A DNA stretch of 64,000 nucleotides from Neisseria sp. 83E34 (GCF_001308015.1 NZ_LGYH01000003.1:124001-188000), one strand, 5' to 3'. Counted from the first letter of the stretch, positions 23,990 through 33,762 are shown. Translations and numbers: made by a program. Notes: generated from the letters alone by a model not told the origin.

Positions 23990-24433
23990 ATGAATACAAC
24001 AACCGAACACACCTCCCCAAAAGGCAGCATGCTGCTGCGCAACCTCGCCATGCCGGCCGACACCAATCCCAACGGCGATATTTTCGGCGGCTGGATTATG
24101 TCGCAAATGGACATCGGCGGCGGCATTCTGGCAGCCGAAATCGCTCAGGGACGCGTCGTTACCGTGGCGGTGGAAAAAATGGCGTTTATCCGGCCGGTCA
24201 GCGTCGGAGATGTCGTGTGCTGCTACGGCTATTGTGTGAAGGTAGGGAACACTTCGCTGCAAATCAAAATCGAAGTGTGGATTAAAAAACCCATGCACGA
24301 TAATGTAGACAATGCGCGCAAGCTGGTTACCGAAGCCGTGTTCACCTATGTGGCGATAGACAGTGAAGGCAACCCGCGCCCCGTGCCCAGAGAGAACAAC
24401 CCCGATTTGGAAAGAGCGTTAATCAGCGGATAA
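23990..24433 (+). CDS. yciA: YciA-like acyl-CoA thioesterase
   Basis: 147 residues; the ATG at 23990 lies 2 bases after the GFA stop. The hot-dog fold signature [20 protein letters not shown] is at residues about 27-46, including the catalytic aspartate. It resembles YciA, which hydrolyses many acyl-CoA esters in the cytoplasm. The tight spacing suggests cotranscription with the GFA gene and thiG. Confidence 0.9.
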   Translation: MNTTTEHTSPKGSMLLRNLAMPADTNPNGDIFGGWIMSQMDIGGGILAAEIAQGRVVTVAVEKMAFIRPVSVGDVVCCYGYCVKVGNTSLQIKIEVWIKKPMHDNVDNARKLVTEAVFTYVAIDSEGNPRPVPRENNPDLERALISG

Positions 24434-24471
24434 ACCGTTTTCAGACAGGCATCACCCTCGAAAGAATTCCC

Positions 24472-25266
24472 ATGAAAAACTTTATCTTATACGATCAAAC
24501 CTTCCCTTCGCGCCTGCTGCTGGGCACCGCCGCCTATCCCACCACCGAAGTGCTGCGCCGGTCGGTGGCCGTTGCCAAGCCCGCCATGATTACCGTGTCG
24601 CTGCGCCGTGCCGGTTCGGGCGGCGAAACATACGGGCAGAGTTTTTGGGATTTGCTTCAGGAAATGAACATTCCGATTCTGCCGAACACCGCAGGCTGCC
24701 AAAGCGTTCAGGAAGCCGTAACCACAGCCCAAATGGCGCGTGAAGTGTTTGAAACCGATTGGATTAAGCTTGAATTGATTGGCGACGACGACACACTCCA
24801 GCCCGATGTGTTCCAACTCGTCGAGGCCGCCAAAATCCTGATCGATGACGGCTTTAAAGTGCTGCCGTATTGCACGGAAGACCTGATCGCCTGCCGCCGC
24901 CTGCTGGATGCGGGCTGCCAAGCCCTAATGCCGTGGGCAGCGCCGATCGGCACCGGCTTGGGTGTGGTGCATGAATATGCGCTGAAAGTATTGCGCGAAC
25001 GCCTGCCTGAAACACCGCTAATTATTGATGCGGGTTTGGGTTTGCCCTCGCAGGCGGCGCAGGTGATGGAATGGGGTTATGACGGCGTATTGCTCAATAC
25101 CGCCGTATCCCGTTCAGGCTGCCCAACCGATATGGCGTGCGCGTTTGCGTTGGCAGTGGAAGCGGGGCGCTTGGCATACGAAGCCGAACCCGTGCAGCCT
25201 CGTGAACAGGCGCAGGCCAGTACACCCACCGTGGGGCAGCCGTTTTGGCATTCCGCGGAGTATTGA
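24472..25266 (+). CDS. thiG: Thiazole synthase ThiG
   Basis: 264 residues. A TIM barrel with the Schiff-base lysine region ([11 protein letters not shown]), the glycine-rich phosphate loop (APIGTGLG) and the [20 protein letters not shown] segment near the C-terminus. It joins 1-deoxyxylulose 5-phosphate, iminoglycine from ThiO and sulfur from ThiS into the thiazole of thiamine. An uptake sequence lies between yciA and thiG. It is the last gene of the thi cluster. Confidence 0.96.
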   Translation: MKNFILYDQTFPSRLLLGTAAYPTTEVLRRSVAVAKPAMITVSLRRAGSGGETYGQSFWDLLQEMNIPILPNTAGCQSVQEAVTTAQMAREVFETDWIKLELIGDDDTLQPDVFQLVEAAKILIDDGFKVLPYCTEDLIACRRLLDAGCQALMPWAAPIGTGLGVVHEYALKVLRERLPETPLIIDAGLGLPSQAAQVMEWGYDGVLLNTAVSRSGCPTDMACAFALAVEAGRLAYEAEPVQPREQAQASTPTVGQPFWHSAEY

Positions 25267-25276
25267 TAAAGGCAAA

Positions 25277-25307
25277 ATGCCTGTCTGAAAACATTTCAGA
25301 CAGGCAT
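25277..25307. terminator. Inverted DUS pair after thiG
   Basis: Facing uptake sequences followed by TTTTTG end the thi transcript. Confidence 0.82.
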
Positions 25308-25315
25308 TTTTGTTA

Positions 25316-25407
25316 TATGGCCAATCAATTTAAAAGCAGTACATGCTTCATACTCGGGCTTGCCCCAAGTATGGCGGATATGCTGATTTTAAAGTTTATT
25401 GGCTATA
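25316..25407. repeat. Correia-like MITE at the edge of a toxin remnant
   Basis: The ends TATGGCCAATCAATTTAAAA and (inverted) TATAGCCAATAAACTTTAAA bracket a diverged CATACTCGGGCTTG core. Its right end is where the toxin-like reading frame begins to look like protein. Confidence 0.6.
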
Positions 25408-25631
25408 CGACCCGGGTATTCGGCAGTAGCAAAATCGGCAACGCGCAGTTGCAGAAAGAAGTATTTGCGTATGCTGGGAAGTTGGGCGGCGGGAAATTAA
25501 CCTCTGTTTCAAATTCACAAGGGCGTTGGTATATCAAAACAGCGGAGGGAGCGACCATTAATGTACGTTCGGTATCCAGCACATTTTTGCCTGACGGCAG
25601 TCAGCCGAGATGGACGATAGAGATATTATAA
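25317..25631 (+). pseudogene. C-terminal tip of a polymorphic (CDI/MafB-type) toxin, truncated
   Basis: An open frame runs from the ATG in the MITE (25317) to 25631. Only the last 75 residues or so look like real protein: VFGSSKIGNAQLQKEVFAYA near its start and INVRSVSST...RWTIEIL at the end. This ending is common at the C-termini of secreted polymorphic toxins in Neisseria. There is no secretion domain, pre-toxin domain or signal, so the gene is a stump, cut at the MITE. An immunity-like gene follows 61 bases later. I cannot name the toxin activity. Confidence 0.5.
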
Positions 25632-25692
25632 AGATAAGAAACTTAACAGTATGATTAATGAAGGTAATTTAAAAAAGGGAGATAAAGTTTAA

Positions 25693-26106
25693 ATGAACCG
25701 GCAAGAAAATATTAAGCACAAATATCAAGCACGTCTTGAAACCGACGTTCGGCGGGCATTGAATAATGCCGGTGTCGCCATGGATGTTTTATGGTGGATT
25801 ATCGAAGATTTTTCCGATGATTTTGAAGAGCAGACGGAAGCCTTTTTTATACTGTTTAAAGAACTGCTCCGCCGAGGCCATCTGAAACTGCAGCGCGAGA
25901 ACAAGATTATCGAACATACGCCCGAAGAGTGGGAGCAGATTTTTAGAGCCGTATGGCCGCCTGCGGCAGAATGGTGGCCTCAAGGACCGCAGTACAAAGA
26001 AACCTACTTGGGAGAAATTGATATGAGCATTTGGTTTGTTCTCGGTGATTGTCCCGCCTACGCCGTTTGGATAGACCCGGAAGACGGCACAGAATACTGG
26101 GCTTGA
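25693..26106 (+). CDS. DUF596-family protein, probable immunity protein
   Basis: 137 residues. The acidic, tryptophan-rich sequence (VLWWIIEDFSDDFEEQTEAF, then FILFKELLRRGHLKL, and WFVLGDCPAYAVWIDPEDG at the end) resembles DUF596 proteins, which in Neisseria often follow toxin tips. GGGAG lies 12 bases before the ATG. It is intact although the toxin is broken, so it may persist as an orphan immunity gene that protects against toxin from relatives. Partner and target are not known. Confidence 0.6.
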   Translation: MNRQENIKHKYQARLETDVRRALNNAGVAMDVLWWIIEDFSDDFEEQTEAFFILFKELLRRGHLKLQRENKIIEHTPEEWEQIFRAVWPPAAEWWPQGPQYKETYLGEIDMSIWFVLGDCPAYAVWIDPEDGTEYWA

Positions 26107-26169
26107 ACGGCTTAAGTGGGATCTAGAGATGCAGAAGTAAGCGTAAGCAGGGCTGAAAGCCCGCCATGC

Positions 26170-26211
26170 AAGGCCGTCTAAAAACGATTGCAGGCGTTTT
26201 CAGACGGCCTT
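26170..26211. repeat. Inverted AG-dialect uptake pair
   Basis: AGGCCGTCTAAA (one change) faces AGGCCGTCTGAA in reverse, 18 bases apart. It may end the immunity-gene transcript. Confidence 0.75.
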
Positions 26212-26491
26212 CTCTTATTCTTCCAATCTGTTGTGTAAACAATGCGACGATTTCTAACATGTACTGTGATTGGCCGTATACAGCAAAGGCGCAAAATATT
26301 TATTTAAACTGTCGCCGGCCCATATCCGAATAGCGGGAAAGTAAGTTTCTGAAAAATATCTTCATGCGCGTATAAAAATCATAGCGTATCTTCTTTGCAC
26401 ACTTTAAAATAATGGATTTTAAAAATTGAATAACATAGGCGTGCGCAGCAATGCGAATGCCTGTCTGAAAAGCGCAGATTGGAACACGGAT
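26212..26491. other. Intergenic region upstream of murC
   Basis: No gene is seen. A single uptake sequence lies at about 26457, 20 bases before the ribosome site of murC. Confidence 0.5.
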
Positions 26492-27889
26492 ATGATGAAA
26501 AACAGAGTGAAAAACATCCATTTTGTCGGTATCGGCGGCTCGGGAATGTGCGGCATTGCCGAAGTGCTGCACAACCTCGGTTTTACCGTTTCAGGCTCCG
26601 ATCAGGCGCAAAGTGCCGTAACACGCCATTTGGCCGGTTTGGGCATTCAGGTTTACCCCGGCCACACGGCAGAGCATGTTAACGGCGCCGATGTGGTGGT
26701 TACTTCCACTGCGGTTAAGCGTGACAATCCTGAAGTGGTGGAAGCGCTGGCGCAGAAAATCCCCGTGATTCCGCGCGCTTTGATGTTGGCCGAGCTGATG
26801 CGCTTCCGCGAAGGCATCGCCGTTGCCGGTACGCACGGTAAAACCACCACCACCAGCCTTACCGCTTCCATTTTGGCAGCGGCAGGCTTGGATCCCACTT
26901 TTGTGATCGGCGGTAAGTTAACCGCTGCGGGTACCAATGCCCAGCTGGGGCATGGTCAATATATCGTGGCTGAGGCAGACGAATCCGATGCCTCTTTTCT
27001 GCATCTGACGCCGGTCATGTCGGTGGTAACCAATATCGACACCGACCATATGGAAACCTACGACCACAGCGTTGAAAAGCTGCATCAGGCGTTTGTGGAT
27101 TTTATTCACCGCATGCCTTTTTACGGCAAAGCGTTTTTGTGTATCGACAGTGAACATGTGCACGCCATCATTCCGAAGGTCAGCAAGCCTTTTGCCACCT
27201 ACGGTTTAGACGAATCGGCCGATATTTATGCAACCGATGTGCGCGCCGAAGGCGCACAGATGCACTTTACCGTGCATGCGCCGAAAAGCGGTATCGAGCC
27301 GTTTGGCGTTGTTTTGAACATGCCCGGCCGCCACAATGTGTTGAATGCGCTGGCTGCTATCGGCGTAGCGCTGGAATGTGGTGCAGGCGTGGACGCCATT
27401 CGGAAAGGCTTGGCCGGTTTTGCCGGAGTGGGCCGCCGTTTCCAAAGTTATGGCGAAATTACCTTGCCGCAAGGCAGCAAAGCTTTGGTGGTTGACGATT
27501 ACGGCCACCATCCGGTTGAAATGGCGGCCACATTGGCAGCGGCGCGCGGTGCTTATCCCGATAAACGTTTGGTGTTGGCGTTCCAGCCGCACCGCTATAC
27601 CCGTACCCGTGATTTGTTTGAAGATTTTGTCGGCGTATTAACTACCGTGGATAGCTTGGTGCTGACTGAAGTGTACGCAGCAGGTGAGGAGCCGATTGTT
27701 GCAGCCGACAGCCGCGCATTGGCCCGCGCCATCCGCGTGTTGGGCAAATTGGAGCCGATGTATTGCGAAGATGTGAACCAGTTGCCGCAAACCTTGCTGA
27801 ATGTGCTGCAAGACGGTGATGTGGTGTTGACTATGGGTGCGGGCAGCATTAACAAAACCGCACAGGCTTTGGTGGACGCTTGCAAATAG
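26492..27889 (+). CDS. murC: UDP-N-acetylmuramate--L-alanine ligase
   Basis: 465 residues from the ATG at 26492 ([19 protein letters not shown]), which matches other Neisseria MurC starts; an open frame reaches further upstream but through an uptake sequence. The ATP-binding loop [10 protein letters not shown], the EADESDASF segment and DYGHHPVEM are all present. The enzyme adds L-alanine to UDP-MurNAc in the cytoplasm. It is the first gene here of the division/cell-wall cluster; murG would be expected upstream in other genomes but the toxin remnant lies there instead. Confidence 0.96.
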   Translation: MMKNRVKNIHFVGIGGSGMCGIAEVLHNLGFTVSGSDQAQSAVTRHLAGLGIQVYPGHTAEHVNGADVVVTSTAVKRDNPEVVEALAQKIPVIPRALMLAELMRFREGIAVAGTHGKTTTTSLTASILAAAGLDPTFVIGGKLTAAGTNAQLGHGQYIVAEADESDASFLHLTPVMSVVTNIDTDHMETYDHSVEKLHQAFVDFIHRMPFYGKAFLCIDSEHVHAIIPKVSKPFATYGLDESADIYATDVRAEGAQMHFTVHAPKSGIEPFGVVLNMPGRHNVLNALAAIGVALECGAGVDAIRKGLAGFAGVGRRFQSYGEITLPQGSKALVVDDYGHHPVEMAATLAAARGAYPDKRLVLAFQPHRYTRTRDLFEDFVGVLTTVDSLVLTEVYAAGEEPIVAADSRALARAIRVLGKLEPMYCEDVNQLPQTLLNVLQDGDVVLTMGAGSINKTAQALVDACK

Positions 27890-27899
27890 AGAATGAATA

Positions 27900-27940
27900 A
27901 TGCCTGTCTGAAAACTCGCCGGGCTTTTTCAGACAGGCAT
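27900..27940. terminator. Inverted DUS pair between murC and ddl
   Basis: Two exact uptake sequences with a 15-base loop interrupt the cell-wall cluster. They may attenuate read-through into ddl. Confidence 0.7.
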
Positions 27941-27969
27941 TCTAGAGTATATAAATTAAAGGATGGTAC

Positions 27970-28881
27970 ATGCAGGATTTCGGTAAAGTAGCCGTGTTGA
28001 TGGGCGGTTTTTCCAGTGAGCGCGACGTTTCGTTAAACAGCGGCGGGGCGATTGTGGCGGCCTTGAAAAGCAAAGGCATCGACGCCCATGCGTTTGACCC
28101 GAAAGAAACGCCGCTGGGTGAATTGAAAACTCAGGGATTCGATGTTGCCTTTAATATTCTGCATGGCACTTATGGTGAAGACGGCGTGGTGCAGGGCGCT
28201 TTGGAAATGCTTGGCATACCTTACACCGGTTGCGGCGTTTTGGCTTCCGCTATCGGTATGGACAAATACCGCTGCAAGCTGCTTTGGAAAGCGCTGGATC
28301 TGCCGGTGCCTGATTATGCTGTCTTAACCGATGATACGGATTTCGACGCAGTAGAGCGCGAGCTTGGTTTGCCGCTTTTTGCCAAGCCTGCCGCAGAAGG
28401 CAGCAGCGTCGGCGTGATTAAGGTGAAAGAAGCCGGCAGCCTCAAAGCCGCTTATGAATCCATCAAGCATATGCACGGCGCAATATTGGCGGAAAAATTT
28501 ATCGGCGGCGGCGAATATGCCTGCTCCGTGCTCAACGGCAAAGCCCTGCCCAGTATACGGATTATTCCGCAAAACGAGTTTTACGATAAAGAAGCCAAAT
28601 ACGAGCGTGATGATACGGTTTACCTTTGCCCCTCTGATTTGAGCGAGGCAGACGAAAAATTGATGGGCGAACTGGCCATCCGTGCATTTGAAGCAATAGG
28701 CGGAGAAGGTAACGGGCGTGTCGATTTTTTGAAAGACGAACAAGGCAAGCTCTATTTACTTGAGGTAAACACCCTACCGGGCATGACGGCCACCAGTTTG
28801 GTTCCGAAAGCAGCAGCGCAACAAGGCATATCGTTTGCTGATTTGTGCGTAGAAATACTAAAGAGTGCACATGTCGGATAA
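27970..28881 (+). CDS. ddl: D-alanine--D-alanine ligase
   Basis: 303 residues, normal for the DdlB type. ATP-grasp fold: N-terminal GGFSSERDVSLNSG, the middle FAKPAAEGSSVGV lysine, and the C-terminal GRVDFL...LLEVNTLPGMT metal site. It makes the D-Ala-D-Ala that MurF adds to peptidoglycan precursors. AAGGA precedes the ATG. Its end overlaps ftsQ by 11 bases. Confidence 0.96.
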   Translation: MQDFGKVAVLMGGFSSERDVSLNSGGAIVAALKSKGIDAHAFDPKETPLGELKTQGFDVAFNILHGTYGEDGVVQGALEMLGIPYTGCGVLASAIGMDKYRCKLLWKALDLPVPDYAVLTDDTDFDAVERELGLPLFAKPAAEGSSVGVIKVKEAGSLKAAYESIKHMHGAILAEKFIGGGEYACSVLNGKALPSIRIIPQNEFYDKEAKYERDDTVYLCPSDLSEADEKLMGELAIRAFEAIGGEGNGRVDFLKDEQGKLYLLEVNTLPGMTATSLVPKAAAQQGISFADLCVEILKSAHVG

Positions 28882-29608
28882 ACTCAAACCCTTTCGCCGG
28901 TTCAGAGGCTGGCTGATTTTGCTGGCCGTTGTGCTGTGTTTGGGTGTAATTATTGCGTGGTTATATAATTCCAACTATTTCCCTATTAAACAGGTTAAAA
29001 TAGAAGGCAGTTTGGCACGCACAAATAGCGCGGAATTAGAAAAAATTGCACAAAAATATATGCGTGGCAATATTTTTCAGGCAGATTTAAACGGCGCTCA
29101 GATTGCATTTGAATCCATGCCCTGGATAGATACGGTTGTAGTCAGCCGACGATTGCCCGACACGGTAGAAATCCAGTTGGCAGAGCACCAGCCGGTAGCA
29201 CGTTGGAAAGACGGCAGGCTTGTCAGCAGCAGCGGAAAAATTTTCAAAGCATCCAGCGATGAAGTGTTTCCGGCATTTGAAGGCGAGCCCGGCACAGAAA
29301 AAAATATGGTGGAACATTACGAATTGTTTCAACAGCAGCTTGTTCCGCTAAATTTGAAAATCCAGAAACTGATTTATACCCCCCGTTCCGCTTGGTCGGT
29401 AGAGTTGGACAACCATATTACCGTCCACCTCGGGCGCGAAAAAGAAAAAGAGCGCCTAACCCGATTTACCGAAGTGTGGCGCAGCATATTAAAACCGCAA
29501 CAAACCGTATTGGATTATGTGGATATGCGCTATAAAGACGGCTTTGCCATACGCAAAAAGGCAGCCGGCAACACGGTTGCAGCGAACGAAAACCAACAAG
29601 AAGATTAA
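28871..29608 (+). CDS. ftsQ: Cell division protein FtsQ
   Basis: 245 residues. A short cytoplasmic N-terminus, one transmembrane helix (WLILLAVVLCLGVIIAWL, about residues 13-30), then a periplasmic POTRA domain beginning FPIKQVKIEGSLARTNS and a beta domain. FtsQ links cytosolic and periplasmic divisome parts through FtsL and FtsB. The ATG at 28871 lies inside ddl; a GTG two codons earlier is possible. The overlap suggests coupled translation. Confidence 0.94.
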   Translation: MSDKLKPFRRFRGWLILLAVVLCLGVIIAWLYNSNYFPIKQVKIEGSLARTNSAELEKIAQKYMRGNIFQADLNGAQIAFESMPWIDTVVVSRRLPDTVEIQLAEHQPVARWKDGRLVSSSGKIFKASSDEVFPAFEGEPGTEKNMVEHYELFQQQLVPLNLKIQKLIYTPRSAWSVELDNHITVHLGREKEKERLTRFTEVWRSILKPQQTVLDYVDMRYKDGFAIRKKAAGNTVAANENQQED

Positions 29609-29635
29609 CAAATCGAATTCATCGAATGGAATATT

Positions 29636-30871
29636 ATGATTAACAAACAATACATCAGCGCATTGGATATCGGCACATCTAAAGTGATTGCTCTGATAGG
29701 CGAGATAGGAGATGACAACGAAATCCATATCGTCGGTTTGGGGCAGGCGCCTTCGCGCGGCTTGAAAGCAGGCATGGTAACCAATATCGACGCGACTGCT
29801 CAGGCCATTAAGCAGGCAATGGAAGAAGCCGAACGGATGGCTGATAGCAAGGTTGATAGTGTAACCACCGGTATTGCAGGTAATCATATTCGCAGTATGA
29901 ATTCCCAAGGTGTGGTCAAAATCAAAGACGGTGAAGTAACTCAAGCCGACATCGATCGCGCGATTGAAACTGCCAAAGCCATCAATATCCCGCCTGATCA
30001 CAATATCCTACATACCGTAGTGCAGGAATACATCATTGACAACCAGCCGGGTGTCAAAGAGCCGATAGGCATGAGCGGTGTGCGCTTGGATACCCGTGTG
30101 CACATTATCACCGGTGCCATTACTGCTTTGCAGAATATTCAAAAATGTGTCAACCGCTGCGGCTTGCATATGGAGCAAATCATGCTCCAACCATTGGCGA
30201 GCGGGCAGGCGGTGTTGACTGAGGATGAAAAAGATTTGGGCGTATGCGTGATTGATATCGGTGGCGGTACCACAGATATCGCCGTTTATACCAATGGTGC
30301 CATCCGCCACACTGCTGTGATTCCGGTAGCAGGCGATTTGATTACCAGTGATATTGCTCATGCTTTGAGAACACCTTATGTGCATGCCGAATACATCAAA
30401 ATCCACCATGGTTTGGCGATTGCTGATATGGACATGGAAGATGAAATGGTGGAAGTGCCCAGTGTAGGCGACCGGCCGATGCGTCAAGTGCCCCGCAGTG
30501 TGCTGGCCCAAGTGATCGGTCCGCGTGTAGAAGAAATTTTGGAACTGACGCTTAATGAATTGCGCCGTTCCGGTTTCCCGGAAGAAGTGTTGAATTCAGG
30601 CGTGGTGCTGACCGGCGGAGCATCTTTGTTGCCGGGTATGGTTGAATTGGCAGAAGAAATTTTCCAAGTGCCGGCCCGTATTGGTGTGCCGCAAGATATG
30701 GCTGGCGTGTCGGAGCGCATAAGAAATCCACGCTATGCTACGGCTATCGGTTTGTTGCAGGCGGCTCGCGGAGAGTTGGAAGGTAAGAGTGTGAGTGGTG
30801 CGGTAGCCGTTGGTAACAATAAAGAAAGTTTGTGGACTAAAATCAGAGATTGGTTAAGAAATAACTTTTAA
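29636..30871 (+). CDS. ftsA: Cell division protein FtsA
   Basis: 411 residues. Actin-like ATPase with the phosphate-1 loop ALDIGTSKVIALIGE, phosphate-2 VIDIGGGTTDIAVY and the adenosine motif VVLTGGASLLPGM. The C-terminus KIRDWLRNNF is the amphipathic helix that holds FtsA and therefore FtsZ on the membrane. It follows ftsQ by 27 bases and precedes ftsZ by 152. Confidence 0.97.
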   Translation: MINKQYISALDIGTSKVIALIGEIGDDNEIHIVGLGQAPSRGLKAGMVTNIDATAQAIKQAMEEAERMADSKVDSVTTGIAGNHIRSMNSQGVVKIKDGEVTQADIDRAIETAKAINIPPDHNILHTVVQEYIIDNQPGVKEPIGMSGVRLDTRVHIITGAITALQNIQKCVNRCGLHMEQIMLQPLASGQAVLTEDEKDLGVCVIDIGGGTTDIAVYTNGAIRHTAVIPVAGDLITSDIAHALRTPYVHAEYIKIHHGLAIADMDMEDEMVEVPSVGDRPMRQVPRSVLAQVIGPRVEEILELTLNELRRSGFPEEVLNSGVVLTGGASLLPGMVELAEEIFQVPARIGVPQDMAGVSERIRNPRYATAIGLLQAARGELEGKSVSGAVAVGNNKESLWTKIRDWLRNNF

Positions 30872-31023
30872 TTGAAAGTTGCGTGAAGTAGTTATAACAA
30901 TCGCTCAAGATGCCGAAAAGAACGCTTTTGCCAAGTATACAAGTAATAAAGAGTTCTTTATAATAACACTTATTTGCAAAAATTTTTGTACGTCCTAACG
31001 CAGGGCGCTGAGGAGCATATTAA

Positions 31024-32295
31024 ATGGATTTGGTTTACGACGTAGTAGAGTCTGCCGCAAGCCCTGCGGTAATTAAAGTGATCGGCATTGGCGGCGGCGG
31101 CTGCAATGCGATTAACAATATGATTAACAACACCATTGCCGGTGTTGAATTTATCAGCGCAAATACTGATGCGCAAGCTTTGGGCAAAAACCAAGCACCA
31201 AAACGTATTCAATTGGGTACTAATCTTACTCGCGGTTTGGGAGCGGGTGCCAATCCGGAAGTGGGTCGTGCAGCAGCTCAAGAAGACCGTGAAGCTATCG
31301 CCGATGCCATCCGCGGAGCCAATATGTTGTTTATCACAACAGGTATGGGCGGTGGTACAGGCACCGGTGCGGCACCTGTTGTTGCTGAAATTGCTAAAGA
31401 GCTGGGTATTTTAACAGTTGCTGTTGTTACCCGTCCGTTCGAGCATGAAGGCAAGCGCATCAATATCGCTCACCAAGGTATTGAACAGCTGAAAGGCCAA
31501 GTAGATTCATTGATCGTGATTCCGAATGATAAATTGATGACTGCTTTAGGTGAAGACGTTACTGTGCGCGAAGCGTTCCAAGCGGCAGACAATGTATTGC
31601 ATGCTGCGGTTGCGGGTATTTCTGAAGTGGTAACCCGTCCCGGCTTTATTAACCTTGACTTTGCCGACGTGAAAAATGTGATGAGCATTACCGGTATGGC
31701 TATGATGGGTTCAGGTTCGGCGCAAGGTGTTGATCGTGCACGTTTAGCTACCGAGCAGGCGATTGCAAGCCCTCTGTTGGATAATGTCAGCCTTGATGGC
31801 GCGCGCGGTGTGTTGGTAAATATTACGACTGCTCCGGGCTGCTTAAAAATGTCTGAATACCGCGAGATTATGCGTGTGGTAAATGAATATGCGCACCCTG
31901 ATTCGGAGCGTAAATACGGCACATCGGAAGATGAGGACATGCCGGAAGATGCAATCCGCGTTACCATTATTGCGACCGGTTTGAAAGAAAATTATACACA
32001 GCCTGCTCATCAGGGCGGTTTGCGTCAGAATGCCCGCGGTCAAGCTTTTGGCGCGAGCCATTCAGGTCGTGGCCAAGCAGCGTACTCTTCCAATGAGTTG
32101 GATGAAATGGAGGCGGCTGCAAGAATGATGGGAGAGCGTAGTTATCCAAATCTGGATAATGTGATTCGTTCGGGTCGTGGTACACGGAAAATGGATTTGT
32201 CGGCCGCTGATTTCTCCAATCAAGCCATTTTGGATGACTTAGAAATCCCGGCCATGTTACGCCGCAAGCAGAATCAAAATAATCATAACGATTAA
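31024..32295 (+). CDS. ftsZ: Cell division protein FtsZ
   Basis: 423 residues. The tubulin signature GGGTGTGAAPV binds GTP; the T7 synergy loop (LDFADVKNVMSITGMAMMGS) is intact. A variable linker leads to the conserved C-terminal peptide DDLEIPAMLRRK, which binds FtsA. FtsZ forms the division ring. A TATAAT at 30959-30964 in the 152-base gap may be part of its own promoter, but the only TTGCCA upstream is 25 bases away. An intrinsic terminator follows. Confidence 0.98.
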   Translation: MDLVYDVVESAASPAVIKVIGIGGGGCNAINNMINNTIAGVEFISANTDAQALGKNQAPKRIQLGTNLTRGLGAGANPEVGRAAAQEDREAIADAIRGANMLFITTGMGGGTGTGAAPVVAEIAKELGILTVAVVTRPFEHEGKRINIAHQGIEQLKGQVDSLIVIPNDKLMTALGEDVTVREAFQAADNVLHAAVAGISEVVTRPGFINLDFADVKNVMSITGMAMMGSGSAQGVDRARLATEQAIASPLLDNVSLDGARGVLVNITTAPGCLKMSEYREIMRVVNEYAHPDSERKYGTSEDEDMPEDAIRVTIIATGLKENYTQPAHQGGLRQNARGQAFGASHSGRGQAAYSSNELDEMEAAARMMGERSYPNLDNVIRSGRGTRKMDLSAADFSNQAILDDLEIPAMLRRKQNQNNHND

Positions 32296-32310
32296 ACAGG
32301 TTAATCGGGA

Positions 32311-32340
32311 TAAGCCGGGTGTATGCCCGGCTTATTTTTT
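32311..32340 (+). terminator. Intrinsic terminator of ftsZ
   Basis: TAAGCCGGG and CCCGGCTTA form a 9-bp stem followed by six T residues, ending the division cluster. A lone uptake sequence follows directly. Confidence 0.88.
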
Positions 32341-32526
32341 CAGACAGGCATATATTCAATCAATAGAAAAGAGGTACATTGATCGTGATGCCTGTCTGAA
32401 AAGTGAAGCATTCGGTTATAATGCGAAGTATTCGGCCTTTCATCGGTGTATTAGTCAGAGGATTTTATAGGGCGGTTTAGAAATAGCCGCTTGCTAGTAA
32501 ATCATTAATTTATTTCAGGAAACTAA

Positions 32527-32919
32527 ATGACAGAACAAGAGTTACAAAATTTGCAACGTATGACGGATATTGCTGTAAATGCGTTGGAGGATGTTAAAGC
32601 GAAAGATATCATTGTGTTGGACACCAGTGAGAAGACTTCTTTGTTTTCACGCATGATTATTGCCAGTGGTGACAGCACCCGACAAGTAAGAGCGTTGGCT
32701 AATAATGTGTCGGTGGATTTAAAAGAAGCCGGTTTTGAAATTCTAGGCAGCGAAGGGCAGGATTCAGGTGAGTGGGCATTGGTTGATGCGGGAGACTTGC
32801 TGGTACATGTGATGCTGCCTGCGGTACGTGATTTTTACGATATCGAAGCTTTATGGGGTGGTGAGAAACCATCTTTTCATGCCGGTGCGCAGAAGCCTTG
32901 GCATGCAGCAGATAATTAA
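32527..32919 (+). CDS. rsfS: Ribosome silencing factor RsfS
   Basis: 130 residues with the DUF143 fold: KDIIVLDTSEKTSLFSRMII and the C-terminal GEWALVDAGDLLVHVMLP...FYDIEALWG. RsfS binds L14 on the 50S subunit and blocks subunit joining in starved cells. AGGAAA precedes the ATG. It is 24 bases from rlmH, the usual partner. Confidence 0.96.
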   Translation: MTEQELQNLQRMTDIAVNALEDVKAKDIIVLDTSEKTSLFSRMIIASGDSTRQVRALANNVSVDLKEAGFEILGSEGQDSGEWALVDAGDLLVHVMLPAVRDFYDIEALWGGEKPSFHAGAQKPWHAADN

Positions 32920-32943
32920 CCAATAAAACAGCAGATTTATGCG

Positions 32944-33414
32944 ATGAATATCACGGTTTTAGCAGTAGGCACCAAAATGCCGGGCTGGGTTGATGAAGCG
33001 GTGAAGGAGTATTCCAAAAGATTTGGAAGGGATATTCAATATACAATTAAAGAAATCAAGCCGGAAAAACGGGGTGCCGGTGTGAATGCCGCGCAAGGTA
33101 TGTTGGCTGAAGAGCGCAGAATTTTGGAAGCAATACCGAATGGCGCTTTTGTGGTGGTACTGGATGAGCGCGGAAAAGCACCTACTTCGGTGGAGCTTGC
33201 CGGATATCTGGCTCAATGGAAGCGTGATGGGGAGCATATCTGCTTTGTGATCGGCGGTGCGGACGGTATGACTGATGCTTTGAAGCAAAAAGCCTGTTTG
33301 ATGATGCGTTTGTCTAATATGACCTTGCCGCATGGAATGGTGCGTGTGTTGTTAACTGAACAGCTTTACCGTGCCGAAACCATTTTGAATAACCACCCGT
33401 ATCACCGTGAGTAA
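32944..33414 (+). CDS. rlmH: 23S rRNA pseudouridine-1915 N3-methyltransferase
   Basis: 156 residues. SPOUT-fold methyltransferase with the knot motif VVLDERGK, CFVIGGADG and the C-terminal RVLLTEQLYRAETILNNHPYHR. It methylates pseudouridine 1915 in helix 69 of the assembled 70S ribosome. Both this gene and rsfS act on the ribosome, a common pairing. A variant uptake sequence (GATGCTTGTCTGAAA) follows the stop. Confidence 0.97.
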   Translation: MNITVLAVGTKMPGWVDEAVKEYSKRFGRDIQYTIKEIKPEKRGAGVNAAQGMLAEERRILEAIPNGAFVVVLDERGKAPTSVELAGYLAQWKRDGEHICFVIGGADGMTDALKQKACLMMRLSNMTLPHGMVRVLLTEQLYRAETILNNHPYHRE

Positions 33415-33455
33415 ACGGATGCTTGTCTGAAAAGTAATAGAGATGTGGTTAATGC

Positions 33456-33484
33456 TTGACAGAGTAAAATAGGCGGGTTATAAT
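33456..33484 (+). promoter_or_regulatory. Consensus promoter of tRNA-Asn
   Basis: TTGACA and TATAAT, both perfect, are 17 bases apart and end 10 bases before the tRNA. Confidence 0.9.
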
Positions 33485-33494
33485 TTATTTCTAT

Positions 33495-33570
33495 TCCCCG
33501 ATAGCTCAGTCGGTAGAGCGACGGACTGTTAATCCGCAGGTCCCTGGTTCGAGCCCAGGTCGGGGAGCCA
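33495..33570 (+). tRNA. tRNA-Asn, anticodon GTT
   Basis: 76 bases with encoded CCA. Acceptor arms TCCCCGA and TCGGGGA pair; the anticodon loop reads CTGTTAA; the T arm GGTTCGAGCC is normal. Confidence 0.97.
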
Positions 33571-33575
33571 AATTC

Positions 33576-33602
33576 AGAGCCTGAGTTATATACTCAGGCT
33601 CA
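33576..33602 (+). terminator. Intrinsic terminator of tRNA-Asn
   Basis: A 10-bp stem, GAGCCTGAGT with ACTCAGGCTC, has a 5-base loop and is followed by ATTTTG. Confidence 0.85.
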
Positions 33603-33762
33603 TTTTGTATTCTGCTGTGAAGACCATTTAATTTGTGGTTGCATAATATGCAGCGTTGTCTCGTTTTACCGCCTTGTGTCGAAAATTCAGTTTCATAGCC
33701 GTTAAGCTCATGAAGAAAATAAATGCTTTAACCTGTTTCTAAAAATAGATGAAAGGACAAGA

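Noticed and set aside
30928-30964. Promoter directly before ftsZ
   Set aside because: TATAAT is good, but the only -35-like TTGCCA is 25 bases away, outside the normal range.
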